From positions 20,930 to 84,314 of the forward strand of contig DFZN01000008.1 of NCBI GenBank assembly GCA_002382735.1: a stretch of 63,385 bases of DNA. The letters are read 5' to 3'. The DNA comes from a bacterium UBP11_UBA4055. Lineage in GTDB: Bacteria; UBA4055. Both the position numbers and the translations under genes were made by a program. Below are positions 8,781 to 18,400 of the stretch, piece after piece; position 1 is the first letter of the stretch, and every line of letters starts with the position of its first letter. A model generated the notes under the pieces. It was not told where the DNA came from and did not search any database. It saw only the letters and a program-made list of their open reading frames with translations.

Positions 8781-9668
8781 TCATTTTAGCTCGAACTGGA
8801 AATTTCTTGCTATGACTATCATATTGTCAAACCATTTTTCTTCAAGCGGATCAAGCTGGATCACTCTTCCGCCCGTCTCAGCAGCTATATTTTCAGCCAG
8901 TTTACTGTTGAACTGCTTCTGGACGAAAACAACTTTTATATCTTCAGCACGCGCCTTGTCGATAAGGTTCTTTATTGCGCCCGCGGAAGGTTCTTTACCG
9001 TTTATTTCGACGGGAATCTCCTCGAGCCCGTAATCATGAGCGAAGTATGACCATGCGGGATGATAGACAATGAATTTTCTGTTCTGAACATCTTTAAGCA
9101 TCACGCGTATCTCCATGTCGAGCTTTTCAAGATCAGAGGTAAAGGCCTGGTGATTTTTTCGGTAGAATTCAATATTACCGGGATCGGTCTCTTCAAGGCC
9201 TTTGAGAATATTGTCAGCGATAATTTTTACGGCTTTAGGGGAGAGCCAGATATGCGGATTTACGCCTGAATGACCATGATCATCTTCTTCATTGTCGTGC
9301 TCAGCTTCCTCATGGTCATGATCGCCGTAGATCAGTTCCACTCCTTCGGAACAGTCATAAATTTTCATTTTTTTATTCATTTCACCGATGTCTTCCATTT
9401 TTGATAACTCAAATCCGATGTAACCGATCCTGAAATAGGCTGATGTCTTATGGAGATTTATAACATCCGAAGGAGCAGGTTCATAAGTCGCAGGGCTCGC
9501 TCCCGGTGGTATCATTACCTTTACATCAACCTTATCTCCCGCGATCCTCTCAACAAAATATTTCTGCGGCAGTATGCTCACCATTATTACCGGTTTTTCG
9601 GGAAGTGCCTGCTTTGAGCAGGACATTATTAATCCCGTCATCACTACAAAAAGAAAAAGCTTTTTCAT
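8781..9668 (-). CDS. znuA: Zinc/manganese-binding lipoprotein (ZnuA family)
   Basis: Cluster A-I solute-binding protein (295 residues) that captures the metal and docks on the permease. It has a lipoprotein signal with lipobox LIMSC (Cys17), the ATYEPAPSD metal-site block, then a His/Asp/Glu-rich loop (about residues 112-134, starting GDHDHEEAEHDNEEDDHGHS) followed by VNPHIWLSP. The acidic-histidine loop is characteristic of zinc-specific ZnuA rather than MntA, so zinc is the likely substrate (inference). First gene of the znuACB operon. Confidence 0.9.
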   Translation of the reverse strand: MKKLFLFVVMTGLIMSCSKQALPEKPVIMVSILPQKYFVERIAGDKVDVKVMIPPGASPATYEPAPSDVINLHKTSAYFRIGYIGFELSKMEDIGEMNKKMKIYDCSEGVELIYGDHDHEEAEHDNEEDDHGHSGVNPHIWLSPKAVKIIADNILKGLEETDPGNIEFYRKNHQAFTSDLEKLDMEIRVMLKDVQNRKFIVYHPAWSYFAHDYGLEEIPVEINGKEPSAGAIKNLIDKARAEDIKVVFVQKQFNSKLAENIAAETGGRVIQLDPLEEKWFDNMIVIARNFQFELK

Positions 9669-9698
9669 AAATTCCTCACCGTATATTTTTCAAGAATA

Positions 9699-9727
9699 AA
9701 TATAGCTTTAATCCGGCGTCACCGCAA
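9699..9727 (-). promoter_or_regulatory. Promoter for the znuACB operon
   Basis: Minus-strand TTGCGG (9722-9727) then 17 nt then TATATT (9699-9704). The -35 lies inside the 3' end of the methyltransferase gene. I saw no clear Zur-type palindrome around it. Confidence 0.5.
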
Positions 9728-10846
9728 GATGTTTTGTTTGGTATAGGAATAATAATTGCACTTTATATTGCCGTTAAAGAGCTTGCGTTTTTTCTCTGCT
9801 CTGCCGAAAAGCTCCTGGAAAGCGGGATGAGCCGTGATTATATTAGCTGACCAGTCCGGTTTTCTCTCCAGAACGGTCTTCAGGCTCAAATAGAGTCTTT
9901 CGGCCTCATTACGATCCGACAGCCTTTCGCCGTACGGTGGATTAGTTACTATCACACCGGGCTGCCCTTTCAGCTTGAGCATTTCCACCGGGACATTTTT
10001 AAAAACGGCGCAGTCTTCGACTTCGGCGTTCTGCGCATTGGCTGAAGCGGCGGCTATAATTTCGGGATCTTTGTCATAACCGTAGATCTCAGCTCTCTCA
10101 CACGACCTGATCATATCCATCGCTTCAGAGGCCGCTGAATTCCATACCTTTTTGTCAATAAAGTCCCATTTCATTGAAAGGAAATGCCTGTTCAGGCCGG
10201 GAGCCATGTTCTTCTTTATCATCGCGGCCTCGATCGGTATTGTGCCAGATCCGCAGAACGGATCGACCAGCGGTTCGCTGCTTTTCCAGCCGGACAGCAT
10301 TATCAGTCCCGCTGATAGGGTCTCCTTCATCGGCGCGTCACCTGTTGTGCTCCTGTAGCCCCTTTTGAAAAGCGCTTCCCCCGAAGTGTTCAGCATCAGC
10401 CTTCCAGTGTCGTTGTTAAGTTCGATCTCTACTGGATACAGAACGCCGTCCTCGATTATTTCGTTACTGCCTGTCCTGTCTTTCAGGCGATCGATTATCG
10501 CTTTCTTCGTCATGGATTGGGCTACGGGAACTGAATGGATCTTTGAATTGGCCGATCTTCCTTTAACAACGATCTGTCCTCTTTCGCTGATGAAATTCTC
10601 CCATTCAACAGACCTAACGCCTTCGAACAGCTCATCAAAATCATGCGCCGGGAATTCGGAAAGTACGATATGAACTCTGTCCGCAGTGCGCAAAAATATG
10701 TTCGCTCTGGCTAAAGCCAGATCATCCGAACTAAAATAAATGCGGCCGTTATCAGTACTTTTTATCTGATAACCAAGGGAAATAATCTCTCTTTTGAGCA
10801 CTGATTCAAGGCCGAATGTGCATGTTGCGGCGAGATTTAATTTCAT
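9719..10846 (-). CDS. THUMP-domain rRNA methyltransferase (RlmL N-terminal/YpsC-like)
   Basis: A 375-residue class I SAM-dependent methyltransferase of the UPF0020 family, probably making m2G in 23S rRNA. The N-terminal ~60 residues are ferredoxin-like, the THUMP domain covers about 60-155, and the catalytic Rossmann domain follows with LVDPFCGSGTIPIEAAM (motif I) and VTNPPYGERL (NPPY catalytic motif). It corresponds to the N-terminal half of E. coli RlmL, without the RlmK half. Its start overlaps the stop of the IscU-type gene (TAATG), so it is probably co-transcribed with the Fe-S genes. The exact target nucleotide is inferred by homology only. Confidence 0.87.
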   Translation of the reverse strand: MKLNLAATCTFGLESVLKREIISLGYQIKSTDNGRIYFSSDDLALARANIFLRTADRVHIVLSEFPAHDFDELFEGVRSVEWENFISERGQIVVKGRSANSKIHSVPVAQSMTKKAIIDRLKDRTGSNEIIEDGVLYPVEIELNNDTGRLMLNTSGEALFKRGYRSTTGDAPMKETLSAGLIMLSGWKSSEPLVDPFCGSGTIPIEAAMIKKNMAPGLNRHFLSMKWDFIDKKVWNSAASEAMDMIRSCERAEIYGYDKDPEIIAAASANAQNAEVEDCAVFKNVPVEMLKLKGQPGVIVTNPPYGERLSDRNEAERLYLSLKTVLERKPDWSANIITAHPAFQELFGRAEKKRKLFNGNIKCNYYSYTKQNILR

Positions 10847-11505
10847 TATATAAAATTACCGGTCTTGGATTCGATCTTCACCATTATTTCATGAGTACAC
10901 TTCATTGATTCAAGGTGTTCCATCACTTCATCGTGAATGTTTGAGGCGTAAATCTCCTCATCGGGCTCTAAAGTTATTATTATGAATATATCCTGACCGT
11001 CGATCCTGATCCTCTGAATGTTTTCGTTGTCAACGAGATTTACACCGTTTTTTGGATGAATGACATCCCTGAGTATATTAAGAAGAGCTTTTTCGGTAAT
11101 AATCCTTTTCTCGTCAAGTATCCTGCCGATCTTTTTTTCGAATTCTCTTATCGCTGCTTTTATGCCGTTTATCGCGAGGACGCTGCAGTGCATCTTTACG
11201 GGCGGCAGTCCGCCGAGTTCATTCGCGGCCTCACTTGTTCCCATTTTCTTGACTTCGTCAATGTGTTTTCCCAGTACCATCTCGGTAGCAATGGAAGCAG
11301 TGGCTATATTTGAAGCGCAACCGTACGACCTGAATTTGATATCCTCGATTATAAGCGTTTCGGGATTTATTTTAAGCGTGTAATTGACCATGTCTCCGCA
11401 TGCGGGGCTTCCTTCCGTCGCTTCCGCATTCGCATCAGAAATAGTTCCCAGATTTCTCGGTTTTGTGAAATGATCGATCGTTTTTTCAGTATATTTCAGT
11501 GCCAT
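10846..11505 (-). CDS. IscU/NifU-type Fe-S scaffold fused to a DUF59/MIP18-like domain
   Basis: The N-terminal ~125 residues are an IscU scaffold with the three cluster cysteines (Cys36 in SPACGDM with Asp38; Cys63 in YGCASNIA; Cys107 in KMHCSVLA) and the LPPVK Hsc70-binding motif. The remainder (about 135-215) resembles DUF59/MIP18 Fe-S maturation proteins (LLNILRDVIHPKNGVNLVD) rather than the CxxC NFU domain. The gene lies 3 nt downstream of a cysteine desulfurase, a canonical Fe-S assembly pair. The IscU call is secure. The DUF59 assignment of the tail is by eye and moderately confident. Confidence 0.85.
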   Translation of the reverse strand: MALKYTEKTIDHFTKPRNLGTISDANAEATEGSPACGDMVNYTLKINPETLIIEDIKFRSYGCASNIATASIATEMVLGKHIDEVKKMGTSEAANELGGLPPVKMHCSVLAINGIKAAIREFEKKIGRILDEKRIITEKALLNILRDVIHPKNGVNLVDNENIQRIRIDGQDIFIIITLEPDEEIYASNIHDEVMEHLESMKCTHEIMVKIESKTGNFI

Positions 11506-11508
11506 TTT

Positions 11509-12747
11509 CTATCCCTCATTATTTTTGTTTTTGTAGAAAGTCTTTGCGTTTTCGTTCAATAATTCGCTGTGTTCTTCAGGTATGAAGGACGACATGCTTC
11601 TCAAAATACCTACAACTTCAGTAACATTTTTTATCGTTTCGTCGATCTCATTTTCCGTGTTGTATTTGGAAAGGGTAAATCTTATTGAACCGTGAGCCTG
11701 CTCGTGTTTTAGACCGATCGCTGTAAGGACATGCGAGGGTTCAAGCGTTTTGGAAGAACAGGCCGATCCTGAAGACACGCATATTCCTCTAAGAGAAAGG
11801 TGCATAAGTATAGCTTCTCCTTCTATGTAATGAAAAGTTATATCTACATTGTGGGGAAGTCTCATGCCCATACTTGATCCTTTCGGCCCGTTGAGCGTGA
11901 TATGATCTATCTTTGTAAGACCTTCAATAAGCCTGTCCCTTAATTTGATGATCATTTTGTTATTTGCTTCAAGATCCATGTAAGCTGTCTCTGCAGATTT
12001 TGCGAACCCCATTATAGCAGGAAGATTCTCGGTTCCCGGTCTCAAATTGAATTCGTGAGATCCGCCCTCCATCAGTTTCTTAAGCTTCACGCCCTTCCTT
12101 ATATATAAAGCTCCTATTCCTTTGGGTCCGTGATTCTTATGAGCGTTGAATGTCATAAGGTCGATATTTTCTTTTTTTACATCTATTTTCAGCTTGCCGA
12201 AAGCCTGAGCAGCGTCGGTATGGAACAGAACTCCCTTTTCTCTGCATATTTTACCGATCTCTTCAATATTCTGGATCGTTCCGATCTCGTAATTGGCGTA
12301 AATTACTGATACTAGTATCGTTGTCACCTTGAACTTGCTTTTCAGGTCTCCGATGTCCAGAAAACCTTCAGTGTCCACCTTAACTTCGTCCACTTTGTAT
12401 CCTTCGTTCTTAAGCCTGAGAGCAACTGCTTTTACGGAAGAGTGTTCAATCGATGAAATTATAATATGGTTGCCTTTGTTCTTTAAATATTCAGCCACTC
12501 CGTTAATAGCCATGTTGTTCGATTCGGTAGCTCCGGAAGTGAATATGATCTCTTCCGGTCCGGCGTTGACAGTTCCGGCTATCGTCTTTCTTGCCTGTGA
12601 TAGATCCTCGTCCGCGTCGATCCCCAGACTGTGCAAAGAAACCGGATTTCCATAGGAATACCTGTAATACTTAAGCATGAGATCCAAAACATCATCATCG
12701 ATCCTTGTCGTGTCTCCGTTGTCGAGATAAATTATATTCTGATCCAT
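11509..12747 (-). CDS. Cysteine desulfurase, NifS/IscS family (paired with IscU)
   Basis: A 412-residue PLP enzyme supplying sulfur to the adjacent IscU-type scaffold. The PLP lysine lies in FNAHKNHGPKG (Lys204), the histidine in SSIEHSSV (His102) and the active cysteine in SSGSACSSKTLEPSHV (Cys330). It has an extended C-terminal tail compared with the paralog at 1180-2343, and only limited identity to it, so this is an old duplication or separate acquisition. It leads a desulfurase-scaffold-methyltransferase operon; a 74-nt non-coding gap separates it from the upstream prepilin peptidase gene. Confidence 0.93.
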   Translation of the reverse strand: MDQNIIYLDNGDTTRIDDDVLDLMLKYYRYSYGNPVSLHSLGIDADEDLSQARKTIAGTVNAGPEEIIFTSGATESNNMAINGVAEYLKNKGNHIIISSIEHSSVKAVALRLKNEGYKVDEVKVDTEGFLDIGDLKSKFKVTTILVSVIYANYEIGTIQNIEEIGKICREKGVLFHTDAAQAFGKLKIDVKKENIDLMTFNAHKNHGPKGIGALYIRKGVKLKKLMEGGSHEFNLRPGTENLPAIMGFAKSAETAYMDLEANNKMIIKLRDRLIEGLTKIDHITLNGPKGSSMGMRLPHNVDITFHYIEGEAILMHLSLRGICVSSGSACSSKTLEPSHVLTAIGLKHEQAHGSIRFTLSKYNTENEIDETIKNVTEVVGILRSMSSFIPEEHSELLNENAKTFYKNKNNEG

Positions 12748-12821
12748 ATTAATAGCTCCGCTAATTATTCTTTACGCTAAATTTAATGATCTATGTGTTT
12801 TTTTGCTATGATTTAAAGCAT

Positions 12822-14429
12822 TCATTCAATTATTCGCTCCAGCAGTTCCGCATATGAATTTATTATTCTTTCACCCCAGAGAAGAGATATCATTATTCCC
12901 GCTGAAAGAAAAGGCCCGAAAGCCAGCCGCTGTTTGAAGAAGACCAGCCTGAATAGAGCGATATTATAAATGTTCTTAAGAGAATCAAAGCTAATTGGAC
13001 TTTCATTTGCTGTTCTTTTGAGTTTTTCAAGCGCGATTTCACTTTCCTTAAAAAAGAAATCCTTGTAATAAACCAGGGCTGTATCGGAAAGGTATTTCTG
13101 CATAAGTTCAGCGTCACCGGGATCGATTGCCTTCTCTATCATCTCGATCATGTGTTTCTGTTCGGAAGTGTATCCGTTGAACTGGAAATATCTGTTGTGA
13201 AGTAAAAGAAAATCAAGTCTGTCTGCCTTGTTTTTGATCTTATCCGCCTCCGAACGGATCTCGGGAAGGGAGTTAAACATTTTCACACTGCAGTTCAACC
13301 TGATCATTTCAGTCAGCGATGATGAAAGTTTTTCCAGCGAGTTCTCGACAGCAAATTTATGCATGAGCTTAAGATTGTCAATGTATGAATCATAACCGAT
13401 CAGGTCTTCACAGAGAACTTTGTTCAGCATTTTCGTGTCTGAAATGCCGGCGGATTCGATCTTTTTGAGCATTTCAAGAGCATTGATATTGTCATCGATC
13501 GCGGCGAATCTGAAGAAAAGTCTTACGCAGACTTCGGGTACAGGTTCACGGCCTTTAAGTAATTCCAGAAGCTCTTTCTTAGCTTTTCCGAACATTTCTT
13601 TATTCAGGTGACGGAACAACTGAAGTTTGAGCCCGAGTATATCCGCATTGTTATCAGTATTTTTAATTTCAGGGCAATTCATTTTTTCGGCAATGCTTAG
13701 AAATCTGTGTGTTTCTTTCTTTCTTTTCATCAGGTTCAATACGGACGGAACAGCGTATGAAATTACTGCCAGCAGTGATCCGATTATGAAAGCGGCAAGA
13801 GTAAGTTTCGGTCCAAGCATAAGGCCGGCGGATCCCAGCAGAAAAAGATCACCCATTCCCATAGCTTCCTGTTGGTAAATTATCTTTCCGATCTTCTGTA
13901 TCGCATACAGAATTCCGAATCCGGTAATCCCGCCAAAAAGTGAACCAGCGAGATCTACGGGCAGGAATTCGTTGACAAAAAGGTCTGCAAGTATAGCAAG
14001 TACCGAGACAATGAGCAGAGTGATATTCAATCCGTGGGGGATGCTGTATGTTTTAAAGTCGATGATCATGATACAAAGCAGTGTGTATGCAAGAGCGACA
14101 TAGAATATAAGTTCAACAGAAGCACCGGCGTAGAAAAAAAGCCCGGCCGTAACAGCTCCTGAAACAAGTTCTACCAGAGGATATTCGAAAGATATAGGAA
14201 GTCCGCAGGAAGAGCATTTTGCTTTTAAGAATATCCAGCTTACGACAGGGATGTTCTCGTACCATTTTATATTATGACCGCATTTAGGGCAGGAAGAAGG
14301 CGGTGAGACAATTGAGAGACCGTTGGGAACTCTGTAGATCACCACATTAAGGAATGATCCGAATATCATACCGAATATAAGGTATATATACCACGATGAA
14401 AACAGCACTTTGGAGGCTTCTGACACCAT
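12822..14429 (-). CDS. Prepilin peptidase (PilD/GspO family) with a ~260-residue internal insertion
   Basis: Membrane aspartyl protease that cleaves and methylates type IV prepilins/pseudopilins. N-terminal GSFLNVVIYRVP, the zinc-type tetra-cysteine block (Cys47, 50, 72, 75) and both catalytic aspartates (Asp124 in MIIDFKTYSIP; Asp194 in GMGDLFLLG) are present. Usual length is about 250-290 residues; here it is 535. The extra sequence (about 240-500) is soluble, helical and TPR-like, and it is followed by RLAFGPFLSAGIMISLLWG, the normal final TM segment of the enzyme. So the extra domain is inserted before the last helix rather than appended. It implies type IV pili or type II secretion in this organism, although no pilus gene is in the window. 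Confidence 0.88.
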   Translation of the reverse strand: MVSEASKVLFSSWYIYLIFGMIFGSFLNVVIYRVPNGLSIVSPPSSCPKCGHNIKWYENIPVVSWIFLKAKCSSCGLPISFEYPLVELVSGAVTAGLFFYAGASVELIFYVALAYTLLCIMIIDFKTYSIPHGLNITLLIVSVLAILADLFVNEFLPVDLAGSLFGGITGFGILYAIQKIGKIIYQQEAMGMGDLFLLGSAGLMLGPKLTLAAFIIGSLLAVISYAVPSVLNLMKRKKETHRFLSIAEKMNCPEIKNTDNNADILGLKLQLFRHLNKEMFGKAKKELLELLKGREPVPEVCVRLFFRFAAIDDNINALEMLKKIESAGISDTKMLNKVLCEDLIGYDSYIDNLKLMHKFAVENSLEKLSSSLTEMIRLNCSVKMFNSLPEIRSEADKIKNKADRLDFLLLHNRYFQFNGYTSEQKHMIEMIEKAIDPGDAELMQKYLSDTALVYYKDFFFKESEIALEKLKRTANESPISFDSLKNIYNIALFRLVFFKQRLAFGPFLSAGIMISLLWGERIINSYAELLERIIE

Positions 14430-14459
14430 TTCTCCCTGAATTACTTGCAGACCATGTTA

Positions 14460-14487
14460 AATGTAAATAAAAAAAAACTAAATTCAA
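14460..14487 (-). promoter_or_regulatory. Possible promoter for the prepilin peptidase gene
   Basis: Minus-strand TTGAAT (14482-14487), 16-nt spacer, TACATT (14460-14465). Divergent from the promoter at 14501. Confidence 0.35.
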
Positions 14488-14500
14488 ATCAAAATTCTTG

Positions 14501-14553
14501 TTGGAATTTCCGAGTAAATTGCTTATTATAAGAATAATAAAAAATTTACTCGG
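14501..14553 (+). promoter_or_regulatory. Promoter overlapped by an 11-bp perfect inverted repeat
   Basis: TTGGAA (14501-14506), 17 nt, TATTAT (14524-14529) precede the secreted-protein/kinase operon. A perfect inverted repeat, CCGAGTAAATT (14510-14520) and AATTTACTCGG (14543-14553), flanks the -10 box, with its right arm just before the start codon and touching the GGGAGA ribosome-binding site. It could be an operator for a dimeric regulator. If transcription starts farther upstream, it could be a hairpin hiding the ribosome-binding site. Confidence 0.5.
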
Positions 14554-14563
14554 GAGATTATAT

Positions 14564-15412
14564 ATGAAATCGAAGGGAACTGTGTCCCAAATGCGGGGAA
14601 TATTCGTTGCTCTGCTTCTGACGATCCTGTCTGTCTGTTACGCTCAGGATCAGTACACAATAAATCACAGAGCATCGGGAGACAGAGGATCTCTTTCTGT
14701 TGATAAAGGAAGCACGGCCGATCCGAAAATTAAGATCAATGTTGAGGAGATCAGCGTCTCTGTTTCCGGTAAATCGGACAGGTCGGTGACCGCCACGGCA
14801 GAGATAAAAGTAGAATACCCCCCGGAGGTACCTAAAAATGTTAGAGCCGTTGTCAGAAGTTATGCTGATCCCGATTTTGAAAGACAGGTAGAATACGAGC
14901 AGAGTGAGGGAGAAGACGGCATTTATGAAGAAAAGATCGAGGATGTCAAGGAATCATCAGTTCCGACAAAATTGTATCTTGAAGTAACCGCCGAAGGCGA
15001 GACCGAACAGCATGTTTTCTGGGACAAGAACGATCTTGAATCTATCGTCTCAGGAATTAATAGCCAGTACGGCGTGAACCTGGAAGTCGTAGGCGAAGGA
15101 AGGTCCGTAGCTGTAAGAAATGCGGCATTTAATAAAAGGGTTGAAGAAAAATCTGTAACCAGCAGCAGATTATATGCTTCGAGTACAATGATAGGAAACG
15201 GGAGTTACACAGACAGATTCAAATTCGATGTTATAAAACTCGAGAAAGAGCTCGTAGCTGATGCGATCATGCCAAAAGAAAGGATCGGAAACTTTACCGT
15301 AATAATAGACAGCTCTGATATGTATGTTAACGGGAACAAAATACCGGACAGACTTTTGGTGAAATACAGGAAAATATTCAGTAAATTTTCTTTCGGAGTC
15401 AGTGACATATAA
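14564..15412 (+). CDS. Secreted protein of unknown function in a two-component operon
   Basis: I do not recognise this 282-residue protein. I chose the ATG at 14564 (MKSKGTVSQMRG) because GGGAGA precedes it and it yields a clean signal peptide ending SVCYAQ; a longer in-frame ATG at 14498 would bury that signal. The mature part looks all-beta at first (repeated alternating segments such as KINVEEISVSVSG and TATAEIKVEYPPEVP), is rich in charged residues, lacks cysteines in the mature part and has no further TM segment. It is 14 nt upstream of a hybrid sensor kinase with periplasmic binding domains, so an accessory sensory or target role in the envelope is plausible but unproven. Confidence 0.6.
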   Translation: MKSKGTVSQMRGIFVALLLTILSVCYAQDQYTINHRASGDRGSLSVDKGSTADPKIKINVEEISVSVSGKSDRSVTATAEIKVEYPPEVPKNVRAVVRSYADPDFERQVEYEQSEGEDGIYEEKIEDVKESSVPTKLYLEVTAEGETEQHVFWDKNDLESIVSGINSQYGVNLEVVGEGRSVAVRNAAFNKRVEEKSVTSSRLYASSTMIGNGSYTDRFKFDVIKLEKELVADAIMPKERIGNFTVIIDSSDMYVNGNKIPDRLLVKYRKIFSKFSFGVSDI

Positions 15413-15426
15413 ACACACGGTGAAAA

Positions 15427-18400
15427 ATGCATAGAACAGTTATAAATACGGCCTTTTGGACATTGTGCCTGTTTATTTTGTTACTGTCGGGTGCTCACAA
15501 TATTTTAACAGCTTACGAGAAAGGACAGCTGGTCATTTCCCATAATGTAAATAATCCTCCTTTCAAATTCACCAACGAATCAGGTGAGTCGGACGGGATA
15601 CTTATAGACATATGGAGGCTGTGGTCGGAGAAAACAGAAATCCCTGTCTTGTTCACTGCAGATAAATTTGAAAGAACGATCAATCTTGTAACGAGCGGAA
15701 AAGCAGATATTAATGCGGGAGTTTTCAAAACTCCTGAGAGAGAAAAGATTCTGGAATTCTCGGAACCGGTATTGGAATTAAAGTATTTTCTATTCTGCGA
15801 CAGATCATTGCTGAAAGCCGGACTGACATTAAGCGGCGTCAGCTCGTATGTGATCGGAGTTCCGGAAGGATTTTCAGCCTGCTTCGCAGAAAAGAGATTC
15901 CAAGAAGGAACTGTAAGGGTCTATCCCGATCTTCCGTCTGTTTACAGAGCCTGCGAAAACGATTCTCTCAAAGTTTTTATCTCACCCGGAGAGACTCTTG
16001 AGTATTATCTGGAAACTTCGGATAAGCGGAACAATTATGCATTGGTTGACAGCAGACCGATGTTCACTGAGAGTTACAGAGCTGCTGCGGCGAAAGGTAA
16101 TAATGACCTTATTGAAACTGTCAATAAAGGTTTACAAGAAATCTCCGCTGAAGAGATCGAAGTTGTCAAAAAAAAATGGTTCGATAAAATAAAAACATCT
16201 TATTCTTTCCGTTCTGTCAAAGATCCTGTATTTTCAGCGGATGAGCTTGATTTCATTAATTCGGTCGGGGAAATATATATATCCGGTGATCCGGACTGGC
16301 CTCCGCATTCGTCCTATAATCAGAGCGGAGAGTATTTAGGAATAATTCCTGAGCTGTGGGAAGTAATATTAAAAAGATCAGGATTAAGGGTGGAAAGGAT
16401 AAGAGCCGATAACTGGGCTCAGACGATTGATCTTATAAAGGGAAAAAAAATAGATGTCATCGACTGTGTATCCCGAACAGAAGAAAGATTAAAATATATT
16501 GACTTTACGGATATAATATTCTCATCAAGTCTGGTGATAATCGGGAGGGATGATACCGATTATATGAACGGATTGAACGATATAGGTGACCTTACGCTTG
16601 CTGTGCAGGAAGGGACATCCGAGATCGAATTAATAAAAAGAGATTATCCTTCGATCAAATTCGTGTATTACTCAGAACCCGATATTGCCTACAGAGATGT
16701 TTCTGCAGGGAAAGTGGATCTGTTTCTGCGTCACCAGTCTGATTTTTCATATCAGAAGAAGCATAAGATGCTATCAAATCTCAAAATAGTCGGCCCGACC
16801 GAATATACCCGTGATTACAGGATCGGGGTTCAAAAAGGAAACACAATACTTCTCGGCATCTTGAATAAAGCCCTGTCGCTGATAACAGAGGAAGAAAAGA
16901 ACACGATATTCGATAAATGGATAGGAACTGAAAGATCCGTTATAGATTATGCGCTTGTCCGGAAAATAGTTCTGATCTCATTGCTGGTAATTCTGGTCAT
17001 TATTTATTGGAACCGTAAACTCTCAAGAGAGATAGATCTGAGAAAAAAAGCAGAATTCGAACTCGTTAAAGCCATGGAAAAAGCCGAATCGGCAACTAAG
17101 GCAAAAAGTGAATTCTTAGCCAATATGAGCCATGAGATAAGAACTCCGATGAATGCGATCTTAGGTTTCTCTGATCTTTTGAAAAAAACATCCCTTTCTA
17201 ATACACAGAAATCGTATCTGAACACCATAAGGTCGGGAGGAGAGACGCTTCTGAACATAATTAATGACATTCTGGATATCTCTAAGATAGAAGCCAATAA
17301 ACTTGACATAAACAAGAATTTCTTCGATCTCTATTCTCTCATTTTTGAGTTAAAACAGTTTTTTAAAGACAAACTTGAAAGTAAAAATCTGGAACTTCTG
17401 ATAGAGAACCAGCAGGATATTCCGAGGATCATATTCATGGACGAATTGCGCATGAGGCAAATATTTTTCAATCTTATAAGCAATGCGATCAAATTTACTG
17501 ACCAAGGTTATGTGAAAATAATAACATCCTTCAGAGACAGAGGTAATGAAAAGATTGATCTGAGGATTATTATTGAGGATACAGGAACAGGAATAAAAAT
17601 TGAGGATCAGGAAAGGATTTTCGATGCGTTCGAGCAGGCGGGAACTACGGCAAGATCGAAAAAATTTCAGGGTACAGGACTGGGTCTCGCAATAACAAAA
17701 AAACTCGTTTTACTGATGAACGGCAGCATAACTGTGGACAGCGAATTCGGAAAAGGCTCCAAATTCATTCTTGATTTTGACGGAGTTGTAACCGACGCAG
17801 ATTCATCATCACTGACAAAACTTTCGGGTAAAAAGGATGAAAATGTTACTTTTAACGGTGCTAAAGTACTTATAGCTGACGACATCGAATCGAACAGGCT
17901 TCTTCTTAAAGAGATCTGTAAGGAAATGGGAATGGAAACGCTGGAGGCTGAGAACGGCCGTCAGGCACTTGATATAATAAAACTTCATGTTCCTGACCTG
18001 ATACTGATGGATGTGAGAATGCCCGAAATGGACGGTTATGAGGCTGTTGAGATCATCAAGAACGATCCGTCTCTCAAAAAGATCCCTGTTATAGCCGTAA
18101 CTGCATCTGTAATGTCATCCGATAAGGCGATGATAAATAAGGCCAGGTTTGACGGTTATTTAAGAAAACCCATAATCTTGAATGAACTGACTGATAATTT
18201 AAAAAAGTACTTAAAATATGAGACGAACAGGGAAACAACAGAATCTGAAACAGAAATAATCGATAAGATCAAAGATCCTGACGGGCTGCTACAAGTGCTG
18301 GAAAACGAAATTGCCTCAGAAATACTGACAGCCAGAGAGAAGCATAATTTTTCACAGATAAAAGATCTTTCCCGCAAGATCAGGGCACTTTCTGACAAGC

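Noticed and set aside
9669..9730. Zur operator at the znuA promoter
   Set aside because: No palindrome resembling known Zur boxes could be found by eye around the promoter.
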